Shown here piece after piece: positions 1 to 9,215 of a stretch of 24,698 bases of DNA. Location: assembly GCA_049999725.1 (NCBI GenBank), contig JBNGIS010018722.1, positions 1 to 24,698 of the forward strand, in the 5' to 3' direction. The position numbers were made by a program, and so were the translations under genes. Under the pieces are notes generated by a model. That model ran no database searches. It was given only the letters and a program-made list of their open reading frames with translations, and was not told the origin of the DNA. The DNA comes from Haplomitrium mnioides. Taxonomy: Eukaryota; Marchantiophyta; Haplomitriopsida; Calobryales. Position 1 is the stretch's first letter. The number at the start of each line of letters is the position of its first letter.

Positions 1-26
1 AAGATGAGGTTTCACTTGAAGAACAA

Positions 27-780
27 GGCGCTAAAACAGTGACCTATTGACGGTCTAGATAGAAAAGGAAGAAGGTGTCGAAACAGGGATATATTGAAGA
101 ACCGGTTGGGAGGAAAATGAAGGTGCCAAAATGGAGATATATCCATAATTTGCCAGAGGAAGAACGAAGAGGCCAAAAACGTGACTTATTGACAGTCCAG
201 CCAAAAGGAGAACCAAGTGTCGAAACAGGGATATGTTGAAAACCTGTGAGGAGAAGACGAGGGCGTCAAAATGGAAATAAATTGATAAGGGGAGCCCACC
301 TAAAGGGGTTCCAATCTGCCATCCAATGTGGAGATACCCAGTTAACAGGGTTCCGAGGGATCTCCCTAAGTGGGGATCCCACTTAACAAGGATCCGTTAG
401 GGGAGTACCTACGGGTGCCAAAAACAGGGAAATGTCNNNNNNNNNNNNNNNNNNNNNNNNNNNNNNNNNNNNNNNNNNNNNNNNNNNNNNNNNNNNNNNN
501 NNNNNNNNNNNNNNNNNNNNNNNNNNNNNNNNNNNNACGATCCATTGGAGGAGATACGATGGCACCGAAGGGGTGATTTTTCAGTGGCTTGGCCACATGA
601 GCAGGAAGGGGTCCCAAAACAGTGACAGATCGACGGCCCGAGGAGGAACAAAGGGTGCCGAAACCGGGATATATCAATGATCTATTGGGGGAGGATTGAT
701 GGTGCCGAAGGGGCAACTTATCAACGGACCAGCGAGAGGAGAAACAAGGATACCAAAGCAGTGCTCTATCGCAGATCCGA
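27..780 (+). repeat. Diverged ~47-bp minisatellite array
   Basis: Successive units start near 27, 74, 122, 170, 216 and 262, each opening with a GGTGYCRAAAC-like core followed by a GRGATATATTGA-like segment and ending in GAGGARAAACRAAG. Spacing is 46-48 bp. Every third unit is more alike (GTGACCTATTGAC-type at 27 and 170; ACAGGGATAT-type at 74 and 216; AAAATGGA-type at 122 and 262), giving a higher-order period of about 140-143 bp. Further units lie at 414-436 and on the far side of the first gap (about 537-780). The 290-410 interval is occupied by a different unit. No coding is evident; open frames here run through N bases. Confidence 0.8.
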
Positions 781-1062
781 CAGCCGAAGAATCTTACGGG
801 ATGGCGAATCCAAGGAATCCAACGAACTCCCCTAACGCGCTACGTGTCAACTTTCTGATGTCCGTTATGTCCAATTCGAGGATTGGAGCGGTACTCAACC
901 ATCCTAAGTGGAGAGCCCACTTAAAGTGGTTCTGATCAGCCTTCCGAGGTGGAGAGGACCGGTTTACACGGTTCCGTCTGATCATCCGTAGGGAAGGGGT
1001 ACAGTTAAAGGGGATCCGTTGGGCTTACGAACTGGGGATCCCACTTAACGGGGATCCAGCCA
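290..1062 (+). repeat. Second, ~41-bp unit family in the left array
   Basis: Two blocks (290-410 and 908-1062) carry units built as GTGGAGAKMCCCASTTAAMRGGGTTCCG plus a short spacer. Starts near 290, 329 and 370, then 908, 949, 991 and 1033, give spacings of roughly 38-42 bp. Both blocks are followed by a return to the 47-bp family or by an AGGAATCTAACGGG...CRCCAYGTGTC segment, seen at about 788-850, 1111-1150 and 1273-1290. The same block order appears twice, so the whole may be one long composite repeat of about 600 bp. Family unknown. Confidence 0.65.
437..536. other. Assembly gap (100 N)
   Basis: Exactly 100 N bases lie inside the minisatellite. The round length is usual for a gap of unknown size, so the true array may be longer or shorter. 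Open frames that cross it are meaningless. Confidence 0.99.
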
Positions 1063-1166
1063 AAGGAGGAACAAAGGGTGTCAAAACAGCAACCTATCAA
1101 AGATCCGGCGTTCGAGGAATCTAACGGGCTCCCCCGACACGCCATGTGTCAGCTGTCCGACGTCTG

Positions 1167-1266
1167 NNNNNNNNNNNNNNNNNNNNNNNNNNNNNNNNNN
1201 NNNNNNNNNNNNNNNNNNNNNNNNNNNNNNNNNNNNNNNNNNNNNNNNNNNNNNNNNNNNNNNNNN
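1167..1266. other. Assembly gap (100 N)
   Basis: This is a second gap of exactly 100 N in the same array, starting within the GTGTC-containing segment. It probably hides further array units. Confidence 0.99.
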
Positions 1267-1329
1267 GCTGCCCCATAGCGCCACGTGTCCGATGCTTGGT
1301 ATCCAAAGGATCTCGCGGGTTGTCAAGCT

Positions 1330-2215
1330 AAAACGAGGAAAAAACAAAGGAAAAAGGTATGCCCATTCAAACGACGATTGCCAGAGCTACAGAGGTCAGA
1401 TTCACGTAAAATTAGTCTTGTTGGGAAGAGAACGACAAAATGCAGCTGTTGGCACCAATTTCAGGCTCTGAATCTGGACGAAAACCCACCTGTGGGTTGT
1501 GCAAAAAGGCAGGATGCACCCCTCAACCGTCAGATAAGGGAAACAAGGACTTTCAAGGAAAGGTGGTGATGAATCATTGAGGCTAGAGGGAAAACCAGCA
1601 CGAGGATCGACTACCTCGCTGTGAAGCTACGGTCATGGATAATTTTGTGCAGAGAAAGCAACAAGATACAGAGGAGAGAGTTTTGGTGAGACTTCTGGTG
1701 AAGTGGGTGTACTCGTGAAGGAAGGCCATCACAGGGTGAAGGTGGACTAAAGAGGTGCTGGGAATCATTGAGCCGGAGACTCTAGAGGCGCAGACTACTC
1801 AGGTGGACTCACATTTGAAGGCAGATCAACATTTGAGGTGGACCAACACTCAGAGGAGAGGAGAATTCTTTCGGTTTGTATTTTGTGAGGGGTAGCCAAG
1901 GGGGGGTCCTGGTGTCGTCTCGGCTTTAGTTTGTGCAAGAGAATTAGTCCCTGAAGCATTAGGAGCGTGCTGATGGTGTTATAATCTTGTGGAGAAGGGA
2001 GAGGAGTGGCCACGTTTGTGCTTGCGCACTGTGGGGAAGATCCAGCCAATTCTCGGGTGGAGTGGGTGATCCAATAGCTGGGAGGGTTGTCTTCCAGAGG
2101 AGGAAGTTAAATAAGACCTCTTCCAAGCCTGGGGAAGTAAATTCAGGGCTTCTCGCGAGGGAAGTTAAAAAACTATCTGGACAGGGTGTGTGAGTGAGGA
2201 GAGAGTAGTAGTGAG
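1330..2215 (+). repeat. Unnamed dispersed repeat, forward copy (coding relic)
   Basis: This stretch aligns by eye, over its whole length, with the reverse complement of about 17740-18610. Landmarks shared with small changes are AGCTACAGAGGTCAGAT (near 1387), GTGGACTAAAGAG (near 1742), TATTTTGTGAGGGGTAGC (near 1880), TTTGTGCAAGA (near 1930), a GAGTGGCCACGTTTGTGCTTG block (near 2004) and ACTATCTGGACAGGGTG (near 2171). Translation in the shared direction gives a short Cys-containing segment (CGLCKKAGC, near 1493) and relics of a Gly/Val/Trp-containing stretch, now broken by stops. I do not recognise the protein or the element class. Weaker similarity may run on to about 2400. Confidence 0.7.
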
Positions 2216-2403
2216 GTTGATGCTTCTGGTGTTGTTGTGATTGCACAGACAAGATTCATCTTTGGAACTCAGATTCTGAACCATTGTTTGAAACTTCAAT
2301 GGGTAGAGGATTGGGTTGAGAAAGCTGAGGCAGGTTACAAGGGAGAATTCGGGCTGGCTAAGGAGGAACACTTGAGATGTTTGTGACTATAGCTGTAAAT
2401 GCC

Positions 2404-2473
2404 ATTCCAAATCATATTATGAAGTGGCTAAAGAGTATATTCCAAATCATATTATGAAGTGGCCAAAGAGTAT
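2404..2473 (+). repeat. 35-bp tandem duplication
   Basis: Two adjacent 35-bp copies (2404-2438 and 2439-2473) begin ATTCCAAATCATATTATGAA and differ at one base (GGCTAAAG versus GGCCAAAG). The near identity points to a recent local duplication. Confidence 0.95.
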
Positions 2474-3697
2474 ACCTATATTTCAGTAAAAGGATTATTT
2501 TCATATATGTGTGTTGTGGAATGTCCTATTTATGGATGCATTTTAAGTTATGGATTTCCATGTTATAATAGAAGTAAAAAATCAGACACATTTGTTTACT
2601 TGTTTTTGTTATTGGCACCATACCTTGAACTTGATCTTGAACTGAGCTCTGCCCATATAGACAATATTTTAGCCTAGAATTTTTGGAGGTTTTGAGCCAG
2701 TTATGAGGGAAAGACAAAGCACCTTCATGGTCACTAGAGTTTTGGTGGACCTCAATACCAGCACTACCGAGTGTGTTCTTGAGATAGCCCGAGTAGTGAG
2801 ATACCTTCCATGTGTGTAGGCTGAACCAACAAAAACTATGAAGTGAAAACCAAAGTGAGTTAGTCATCTCATGCATACTTGAAGAGCATTAGTATGACTA
2901 GGAAGTATGTAGACTCGTACATTAGGCATTATGCTACAACATACACTAGAGCACTATACTACAACATACATTAGAGCAGGCCTCCTTCCTCTGTGCACTA
3001 TCCTTCAAGACCTAACAGTAGCGTCGTTGACTCTTTCCCTTGCTTTGTCTTTTCTGAGTAGCCTTTTCTCATGACTCCACTATTGGCCACAATGAGCCCC
3101 ACACAACGAGCATGTCATTTGCTGAAATGGCTGAAGCATGTGATATGACATTGGAACATTTTTTAGATCGTATGTGGGTCGAGGCCATTGAAACTCTATG
3201 ATGGTTGACCACATGAATCCTTCTCGATACTCTTAGTTTTGAAGACATTGAGCCTACAACTAGCCTTAGATTTAGCCTTTAGTTCATTCACCTTTTTCTT
3301 CTCTGTGTTCTTTAGTTTTTAGATTTTCTTTTGAGGTTCAAGTACCTTTGTAGTCCATGAATTGTCAGATTTTTTGTTTGATCCAGTCTAGTGCTCTTCC
3401 ATTCTAAATCAGAGATGTGCCACACCTTTCTTTTGTCATTTCTATTTGCATTTGCATGTTGGGCGAGAGGCTGTAGGTTGCAAGTTTTCTTTTTTTGTGG
3501 CACATCCTTTTTCTAGAGTTTTGGAGTCTAGAAACTGAATCTGAGATGAACTTGTGTGTTTCATTTGGTGTATGAAGCATCCTCCTCCTCCTCCTACTCT
3601 CTCTAGAACTGATCGATACATTCATTAGTGTATTTGTCCTCTATATACTAGTAAGAAAAGAAGTATACGAGGTTCTCTCCAAAAAGTTACTTTCTAA
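2474..3697. other. Gene-free stretch with minor repeats
   Basis: No convincing coding region. It holds a 25-bp tandem repeat (CTACAACATACA..., 2934-2958 and partial 2959-2978), a (CCT)5 run at 3581-3595, and an 11-bp perfect inverted repeat (GATGTGCCACA at 3414-3424, complement at 3496-3506). A 29-codon open frame at 3112-3201 (MSFAEMAEACDM...) looks protein-like but is too short to assign. Any 5' LTR or primer-binding site of the gypsy element that follows should lie here; I could not identify either. Confidence 0.6.
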
Positions 3698-5250
3698 ATG
3701 GTTGTTGATCGAGTAGATGGTGATACGCATCCGAACCGTTCTCTAGCCTTAGCGGCCGCTATAAATTGGTACTCTAGAAAGGTTGTTGCTATTGTCTCTT
3801 GGCTTGATCTTTTCACTGCTTTTCTCAACCACTTTTGTTTAGCATACCACTTCGACCGTGCTTTGGATGACCTCGTTTGTATTTGAATGTATGCTAAAGA
3901 ATCCATCCAAGACTACAACAACAGACTCAAAGTTGTTGTAAGCAAAAGAAGAACTTCACCTCCAGCTGACCAGACCAAGTTTTTCATTAAAGGTCTACAT
4001 AATTCTATTCAAGAGCATGTCTTACTCCTAGACCGGCAGACCTTAGATAGAGCCATTCAGGTGGTCAGTGCATACAAAAAGATGCTCTTTAGACAAGAGC
4101 ACATTGCTTTTGCCTCTTTCTCTTCATCTAGTGAATCGTCTAGTATAAGCACCTTGAGTTATGGTGCCTCACATGCTCCCAGAATTGCTGTAGAAGCACA
4201 TTCACATCAGAATCCAACGGTGCCTACAAGATCTGAATCCTTGATAGCTTCTAGCTCGTATCAAGATGAATTTGCTGAGTTCAAAGTTGAAGATAGAAAT
4301 GATATCTAAACTCTCCTTGTAGACTAGATGGCAAACATGAAGATACAAATGGTACACTCTAGTGTTGGACCAAATACACGATCTCTACCTACTAGTGTTT
4401 GGTGCACCATGTGCAATCAACAAAACTCTCCCTCAAGGGCTTGTCCTCCGACCATCTGCTGTGATTTATGTCTTTCTTCACACCAATGAAATTGTTGTCT
4501 GCCCTATTTGGAAAAGGCTTTGAGTTGTGGAAGCCAAGTCAAATGCTACTATCAATATGACTGTTGTTTCTCCTCCTACAATAGCAATGGGCTCTTCAAC
4601 TCTTCTTAAATCCACGCCATCAACACATACCCACATCCACATACCATGATTCTTTGGCTATGCCACCAGCCTCTTATCACTAGCATAGCTATTCACAAGT
4701 AGCCACGCAACAAGGGGGAAATCCTCCTTATGCTCATTCTAGGTCTCATATAGGACATACATGTTATGACTACCAGAGCTCTGATCACATCTCGTGAGAC
4801 TGCTCTCATCCTCGTACTAGGCAATACTATCAAAACCGATGTCCACCTATGTACCAGCACCCTAATCAGGGCTATCCCAACTAGAGACCTTACAACATTC
4901 AGTTTGGCCATCGAGGCCAGCACTCTAATTCTTATTATACTCCACATCATCTCCAGTATAGACAACAACATAAATACCAATCCTATCAACATAATCAACC
5001 CTCTAATCCACCACAACAAGCTTGTTACAATCAACGGACTACCACTTGGCTTCACAATATCAACATCCTAATACATATGCATGGCCTCACTATCAACAAC
5101 TGCAATAGTATACGTCAACTCAACAATTAAATCAGAATTCTAGATCAAGGTACGCTCCTCTACCAACGCCTATAGAGTATTATCAAGTGCAACTAAATCA
5201 AACTCTTGTAACCCAGCCAACTCAGCATTTGGCCTTGGCCCCTAAATTAT
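3698..5250 (+). pseudogene. gag: Gag relic with Cys/His motif and Q/N-rich tail
   Basis: Gag would form the virus-like particle and bind element RNA. The N-terminal part (3698-4309, one frame, TGA at 3884-3886) has the retrotransposon Gag hallmarks: NWYSRK, SWLDLFTAFLNHF, then ESIQDYNNRL and FFIKGLHNSIQEHVLL. A Cys/His cluster follows at 4403-4515 (CTMC, CP, CCDLC, then H-x4-5-C-P after a frame change), probably a degenerate zinc-binding motif. From 4684 (frame 1) and 5052 (frame 3) the chain becomes very rich in Gln, Asn, Tyr, His and Pro. It runs without clear break into the linker before protease. The true N-terminus is not visible, so it is probably 5' truncated or diverged. The family assignment is firm; exact ends are not. 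Confidence 0.85.
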
Positions 5251-5854
5251 TGGGCACCTTTCAAGTGACTCTAGTTCTACCTCTTCCTTCTACGTCAAGT
5301 GCTTGTCCACATGAGAATGTCCAACAAGTTCAAGTGGTCCCTGTCAATGTTACCTTACAATATGGGACCCACTTACCCACACTTGTTGCAACTTTTCATC
5401 CTAAGGAACCACGTGTAGTGGTAGCCTCTCCTTTGGCTGCCCCGCTAGCGCAAGCGCCAATTCATGATTTTACAAGCGATCCAGACCCACACAACGTTTG
5501 TGCTAATCTGCTTTTTAGAATTCCAGCACACACCTTACTGGAACTGACTCCTTCTCCTATTGTTCAACCAGACCACAATTCTTCTTCCTTTACCGAACCA
5601 GACCATAGTGCTCCATCTAAATCTCTTTTTTTCCCTACCAAGAAGACTGTCAAAAGGATTCCTATGAGGCAACATAAGTGCTAGGCTCTTCCCTTGTCTT
5701 TGTAGAACATCCTACCATATGACATATTTGCGAATTTGGCTCAACAATAAGCCCACATCTCTATTGGCCTGCTCTTACGCCTTCATGCACCCTCCAAAAA
5801 CTCTCCTTAATCAACTTTAGTCCTGCCAAGAAAGAAGCACAGTCAACATGTTTT
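5187..5854 (+). pseudogene. Gag-protease linker relic
   Basis: An open frame of 165 codons (5187-5684) continues the reading frame of the Gln-rich tail and ends with a basic run (KKTVKRIPMRQHKC). It is rich in Pro, Ser, Thr and Val with no domain I recognise. In gypsy elements this position separates Gag from protease and is poorly conserved. 5685-5854 has stops in all readings but a CPAKKEAQSTCF-like run near 5820 leads into the protease frame, suggesting a continuous ancestral polyprotein. Confidence 0.55.
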
Positions 5855-6409
5855 GTGAAGGTTGGCAAGCCCAAGGCATCTAAATGCCTCACACCTTCTG
5901 AGCTTTCAATCGAGGACCCCTATCTTTCTTCTTCTTTTTCTTCTCCTCCCATCCTTCTCATTTTGATCTTGGATTCCTCTTTAGTTGCAGAGCCGCCTTT
6001 CGAGAAAGATTCCTTATCAATTGCCCACAAGGTCTCCTTATATGACCCTAGTACACCATCAACTGCTATCCTCATTGATGGCATAATGATTCCTATTGCA
6101 CAATCGTACACTAGTTGTGTTGTCAACATCATGGCAGAAGATACTATGAGCTCAATCGGATATCCAACCAGTAACTTACAAAAAACATCCCTTCTTCTTT
6201 GCCTAGTTGATGGCAATGATATTATGCCCCTTGGAGTTCTAAGAAATGTGCAAACTCTCTTTGCAGACACGGAATACTTGGTTCATTACCTTGTCTTACG
6301 TATTATGCAGAAGAATCAATATCCCTTCCTCCTTGGGCATTCATGGCTTAAACAAAACAACACACAACTGAATTTTACAAATGGAACTCAAACCATCCGG
6401 CCCCCATGA
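5855..6409 (+). pseudogene. Retropepsin-like protease relic
   Basis: An aspartic protease of this type cuts the Gag-Pol polyprotein inside the particle. The 184-codon frame has a strand pattern AILIDGIMIPIA, a catalytic-loop position reading SYTSCVVNIM, and a C-terminal segment FLLGHSWLKQNNTQLNF matching the usual LG-x-x-WL end of plant gypsy proteases. The expected D-S/T-G triad reads Y-T-S, so the catalytic Asp is now Tyr and the Gly is Ser: the enzyme would be dead. A TGA at 6407-6409 separates it from RT, which continues in the same frame. Confidence 0.8.
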
Positions 6410-6427
6410 CAGAGAGTTGTCCTCTCA

Positions 6428-7629
6428 ATGTATACCCATGCCTCTTCTCTATCCCCTCAATATTTGGAGAAACAATTCATAGATTTATTTTTGGTTGATA
6501 CCACATCTAGATATCTGGCTCTAGAATCTGACAAGGATGACTTTGATCTTTTCAGAAATCTCTTCCTTACACGTAATTTTCTAGAAGTGCAAATCAAGGA
6601 CTTTCTAGTCCTTCCAAAAGACCATAAAAGCCTTAAAGTATACGAGGGTATTTCTCAAGCCGAAGAACCAGCCTTCTTGCAAGTGATTTGTAAGTATATC
6701 AATGCCTTTTCCTGGGCGAGCAACAAAATGCAAGAAATTCCAACATTTGTAAATGACTACCAGGTCAAGCTTAGATTAGATGTTGGCTTTACTCGAAAAC
6801 GTCCTTACAAGGTGAATTCTAAATACACAGATCTAGTTCGGAAGTACATTACCAAAATGTTATATGCTGGTATTATATCCCACACAAGACTTACAAATTG
6901 GGTCTTATCTATCGTGGTAGTTCCCAAACCTAATGAATCAATTAGAGTCTATGGGGATTTTAAGACCCTTTATGATGCCACTATACCTGAACACTTTTCT
7001 ATTCTATCCATCGACACAATTTTGGATAATGTGGTCGAAAAACAATGCAACAATTTGTTGGATGGTTTTTCGTAATATAATCAAATTGAAATCCATACAG
7101 ATTCTTGACATCAGACCACTTATGCTATGTCTTGGAGGTGTTACTCCTATAACAAATTGGTATTGGCCTTTGCATTGCCCCTAACTCCTTCCAAAGGATC
7201 ATGCTTCTAGCATTTCAGTCCCTTCTCCAAGGACTAGAGAAATGTCTTGAGATTTACTTGGATGATTTCATGGTGTACAACACCACAGACCAGCATCATG
7301 TCAAGCAAGAACTCGCGTTTATCTATTGTCAAACTTATGGCATATCATTGAATCCCAAGAAGTGCAGGTTTTTAGCACGAGCCAATGTTCTTCAAGGGCA
7401 TATCATCTCTGAAAAAGGTTTTCATACAGATCTAGCAAAGGTAAGAATCATCCTCTCCCTTCCCCCACCTACCACTATCAAGAAAATACAACAATTTATA
7501 AGGAAACCAGTTTATTACCAAAGATATTGCTTAAACTATGCCAAGATTACTACTCCACTATATCAATTGGAAAGGCATACAGTCCCTTTGTCTTTTTTGA
7601 GGAATGCCAACAAGCCTTTCAAGCCTTGA
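6428..7629 (+). pseudogene. Reverse transcriptase relic
   Basis: RT copies the element RNA into DNA. The N-terminal half (6428-7075) contains RPYKVNSKYTDLVRKYI, GIISHTRLTNWVLSIVVVPK and DFKTLYDATIPEHFSILSID, the palm and fingers motifs of gypsy RT. The frame then meets TAA at 7073-7075 exactly where the LLDGFS-x-YNQI motif lies. After a frame change near 7185 the catalytic loop YLDDFMVYN is intact at 7255-7281. The thumb follows with SLNPKKCRFL, GHIISEKGFHTD and an IKKIQQFI...YYQRYCLNYAKI segment. Both loop Asp residues remain, but stops and two frameshifts abolish function. Confidence 0.92.
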
Positions 7630-8233
7630 AGGATGTGTTAGCTTCCTTGCCTTTCGTAGCTCATATCAATTGGTCTCTTCCTTTTTTAGTTTTAGCTTAC
7701 ACTTCTTCTACTGCCACGAGCGGTGTTCTGACACAAGTTCAGGACGGCAAAGAATGTCTTATTTATTATCCTGTGCATCGACTCAACATGGCTGAGTGAA
7801 ATTATAATGTGGCTGAGTGCAAAGCCCTTGGACTCATTTATAAAGTCCAGAAATTTCGGCATTACCTTCTAGGTTACCCTTTTACCTTTGTTGTAGATCA
7901 TGACTCCTTAAATTATTTCATTAACAAACATGATCTTGCTGGCTATTTAGTTCGATGGGTCCTTCTTCTCCAAGAGGTCAATTTCCAATTATAGGTACAA
8001 CCAAAAACAAAGCATAGCAATTGTGACCTCTTATCCTGTGTTTCTAGAACTCTTGTTCCAGACTCCTTGAATGATAGTTTTCCAGACTTGCAGGTTTCCC
8101 ATATATCCACCTTGCTTGTTGTAGAGGTCAGCCTTGATCCACCTTATATACAGTTGGCTGCCCATCCTAGGTACAACCATCTCATTACTTACCTCACTAG
8201 TGACACTCTTCCTTTACATATCAAGTCTGATCA
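7527..8233 (+). pseudogene. RNase H and connection relic
   Basis: RNase H removes the RNA strand during reverse transcription. Frame 3 begins near 7527 and holds CQQAFQALKDVLAS, LPFLVLAYTSSTATSGVL, NVAECKALGLIYKVQKFRHYLLG and FVVDHDSLNYF. The AE and VDH acidic positions remain, but the first catalytic Asp (expected just after LA) is lost, reading LAYTSS. A TGA at 7797-7799 and a TAG at 7992-7994 break the frame. The distal part (WVLLLQEVNFQL to about 8233) is the usual spacer leading to integrase. Confidence 0.85.
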
Positions 8234-8339
8234 TCGTTAGGCTTTCACAAGATCTACCCCTTATACTATTCTTTCAGATATTTTATATAGAAAGGGCATC
8301 GATGGAGTCTTGAGAAGATGTCTAGTATCACCATAGACA

Positions 8340-9215
8340 ATGCAGGTTCTACAGAGCTGCCACACCTCTGCGTATAGAGGACATTTTGTGGGTAAGACAA
8401 CCACTAGAAAAGTACTCTGCTCTTGCTATTGGTGGCCAATCTTATTTGCCAATTCCCACAAATTTGCTCATACCTATAATGCATGCCAAAGAATAGGGAA
8501 GCCTACACACGATATGGAGAAGCCATTGGTGCCCATCCTACCACTATTTGCCTTTGAGAAATGGGGACTAGACTTCATAGGTCCCATTGCCCCACCATCT
8601 CACTCAAGACGAACTCAATGTATCATGGTAGCAACAAAGTATGCTACCAAATGGGCAGAAGCCATTGCACTTCATGTAGATAATGCTATATTAGTTGCTT
8701 CATTTTTGTATTCCCAAGCTTTTACTAGATATGGCTGTTCTTTAGAGCTAGTTAGTGATCGTGGGACTCACTTACTCAGTGAGGTCATTCAAGATTTCAC
8801 ATCACTATACTCGATACGCCATCGTACACTTGCTTGATACCATGCTCAAGCAAATGGCAAAGTGGAGAGTACCAACAAAATTTTGAAAGCCATATTTACC
8901 AAAACTGTATCTCATCATAGATCTGATTGAGATGAACATCTACTTGCGGCATTATAGGCTTATCATTCAATGTCAAAGGTAGCTATAGGTTTTACACTGT
9001 TCCATCTGGTGTATGGGCAAGAGGCCTTGCTGCCAATAGAAATGCATGTCCCTTCTTTGTAGGTTGCAATTTCAAATTGATTAGGACTTTTAGAGTCCTT
9101 GAAGCATTGATTTGCAACCTTAGAAAAGTTCTTTTGGATTTAGAAATCTGATAGTACTTTCTTTCTGAAATTACAAGTACTAGGCCAGATCAAGCAGTAG
9201 TAGCTTGGACATCCA
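8340..9215 (+). pseudogene. Integrase relic, 3' truncated
   Basis: Integrase inserts the DNA copy into the chromosome. The zinc-binding HHCC region is visible (SCHTSAYRGHFVGKTT, then a YWWPIL segment and CQRIGKP, with one expected Cys unclear). The catalytic core keeps all three acidic residues: Asp in GLDFIGPIAPP, Asp in LVSDRGTHL, Glu in ANGKVESTN. A TGA at 8835-8837 falls between the second and third, and later stops interrupt DEHLL, AYHSM and VPSL. The reading stays in one frame throughout. Homology fades near 9215 before any C-terminal DNA-binding or chromodomain. Confidence 0.92.

Larger units (their letters stand above)
3698..9215 (+). mobile_element. Ty3/gypsy retrotransposon relic, forward
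   Basis: Gag, protease, reverse transcriptase, RNase H and integrase segments follow one another in the order protease-RT-RNase H-integrase that defines Ty3/gypsy. Coding sense is scattered over three frames with stops at 3884, 6407, 7073, 7797, 7992, about 8238, 8334 and 8835. Frame changes fall near 4515, 5040, 5700-5850, 7185 and 7600. Recognisable integrase ends about 9215, before a GPY/F or chromodomain region, so the 3' end is truncated or too decayed to read. No flanking LTR pair was found. The coding strand is C-richer than G. Confidence 0.93.

Noticed and set aside
366-716. Open frames crossing the first N gap
   Set aside because: They are open only because N bases contain no stop, and they lie in a tandem repeat.
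27-1150. CRISPR-like regular repeats
   Set aside because: Units are contiguous and degenerate with no unique spacers, and the window is eukaryotic.
4693-5055. Minus-strand 120-codon frame and the plus-strand 4766-5071 frame
   Set aside because: Both are shadows of the Q/N-rich Gag tail read in other frames; repeated composition keeps them open.
3698-9215. The two gypsy relics as copies of one family
   Set aside because: Their RT and integrase sequences and strand composition differ clearly.
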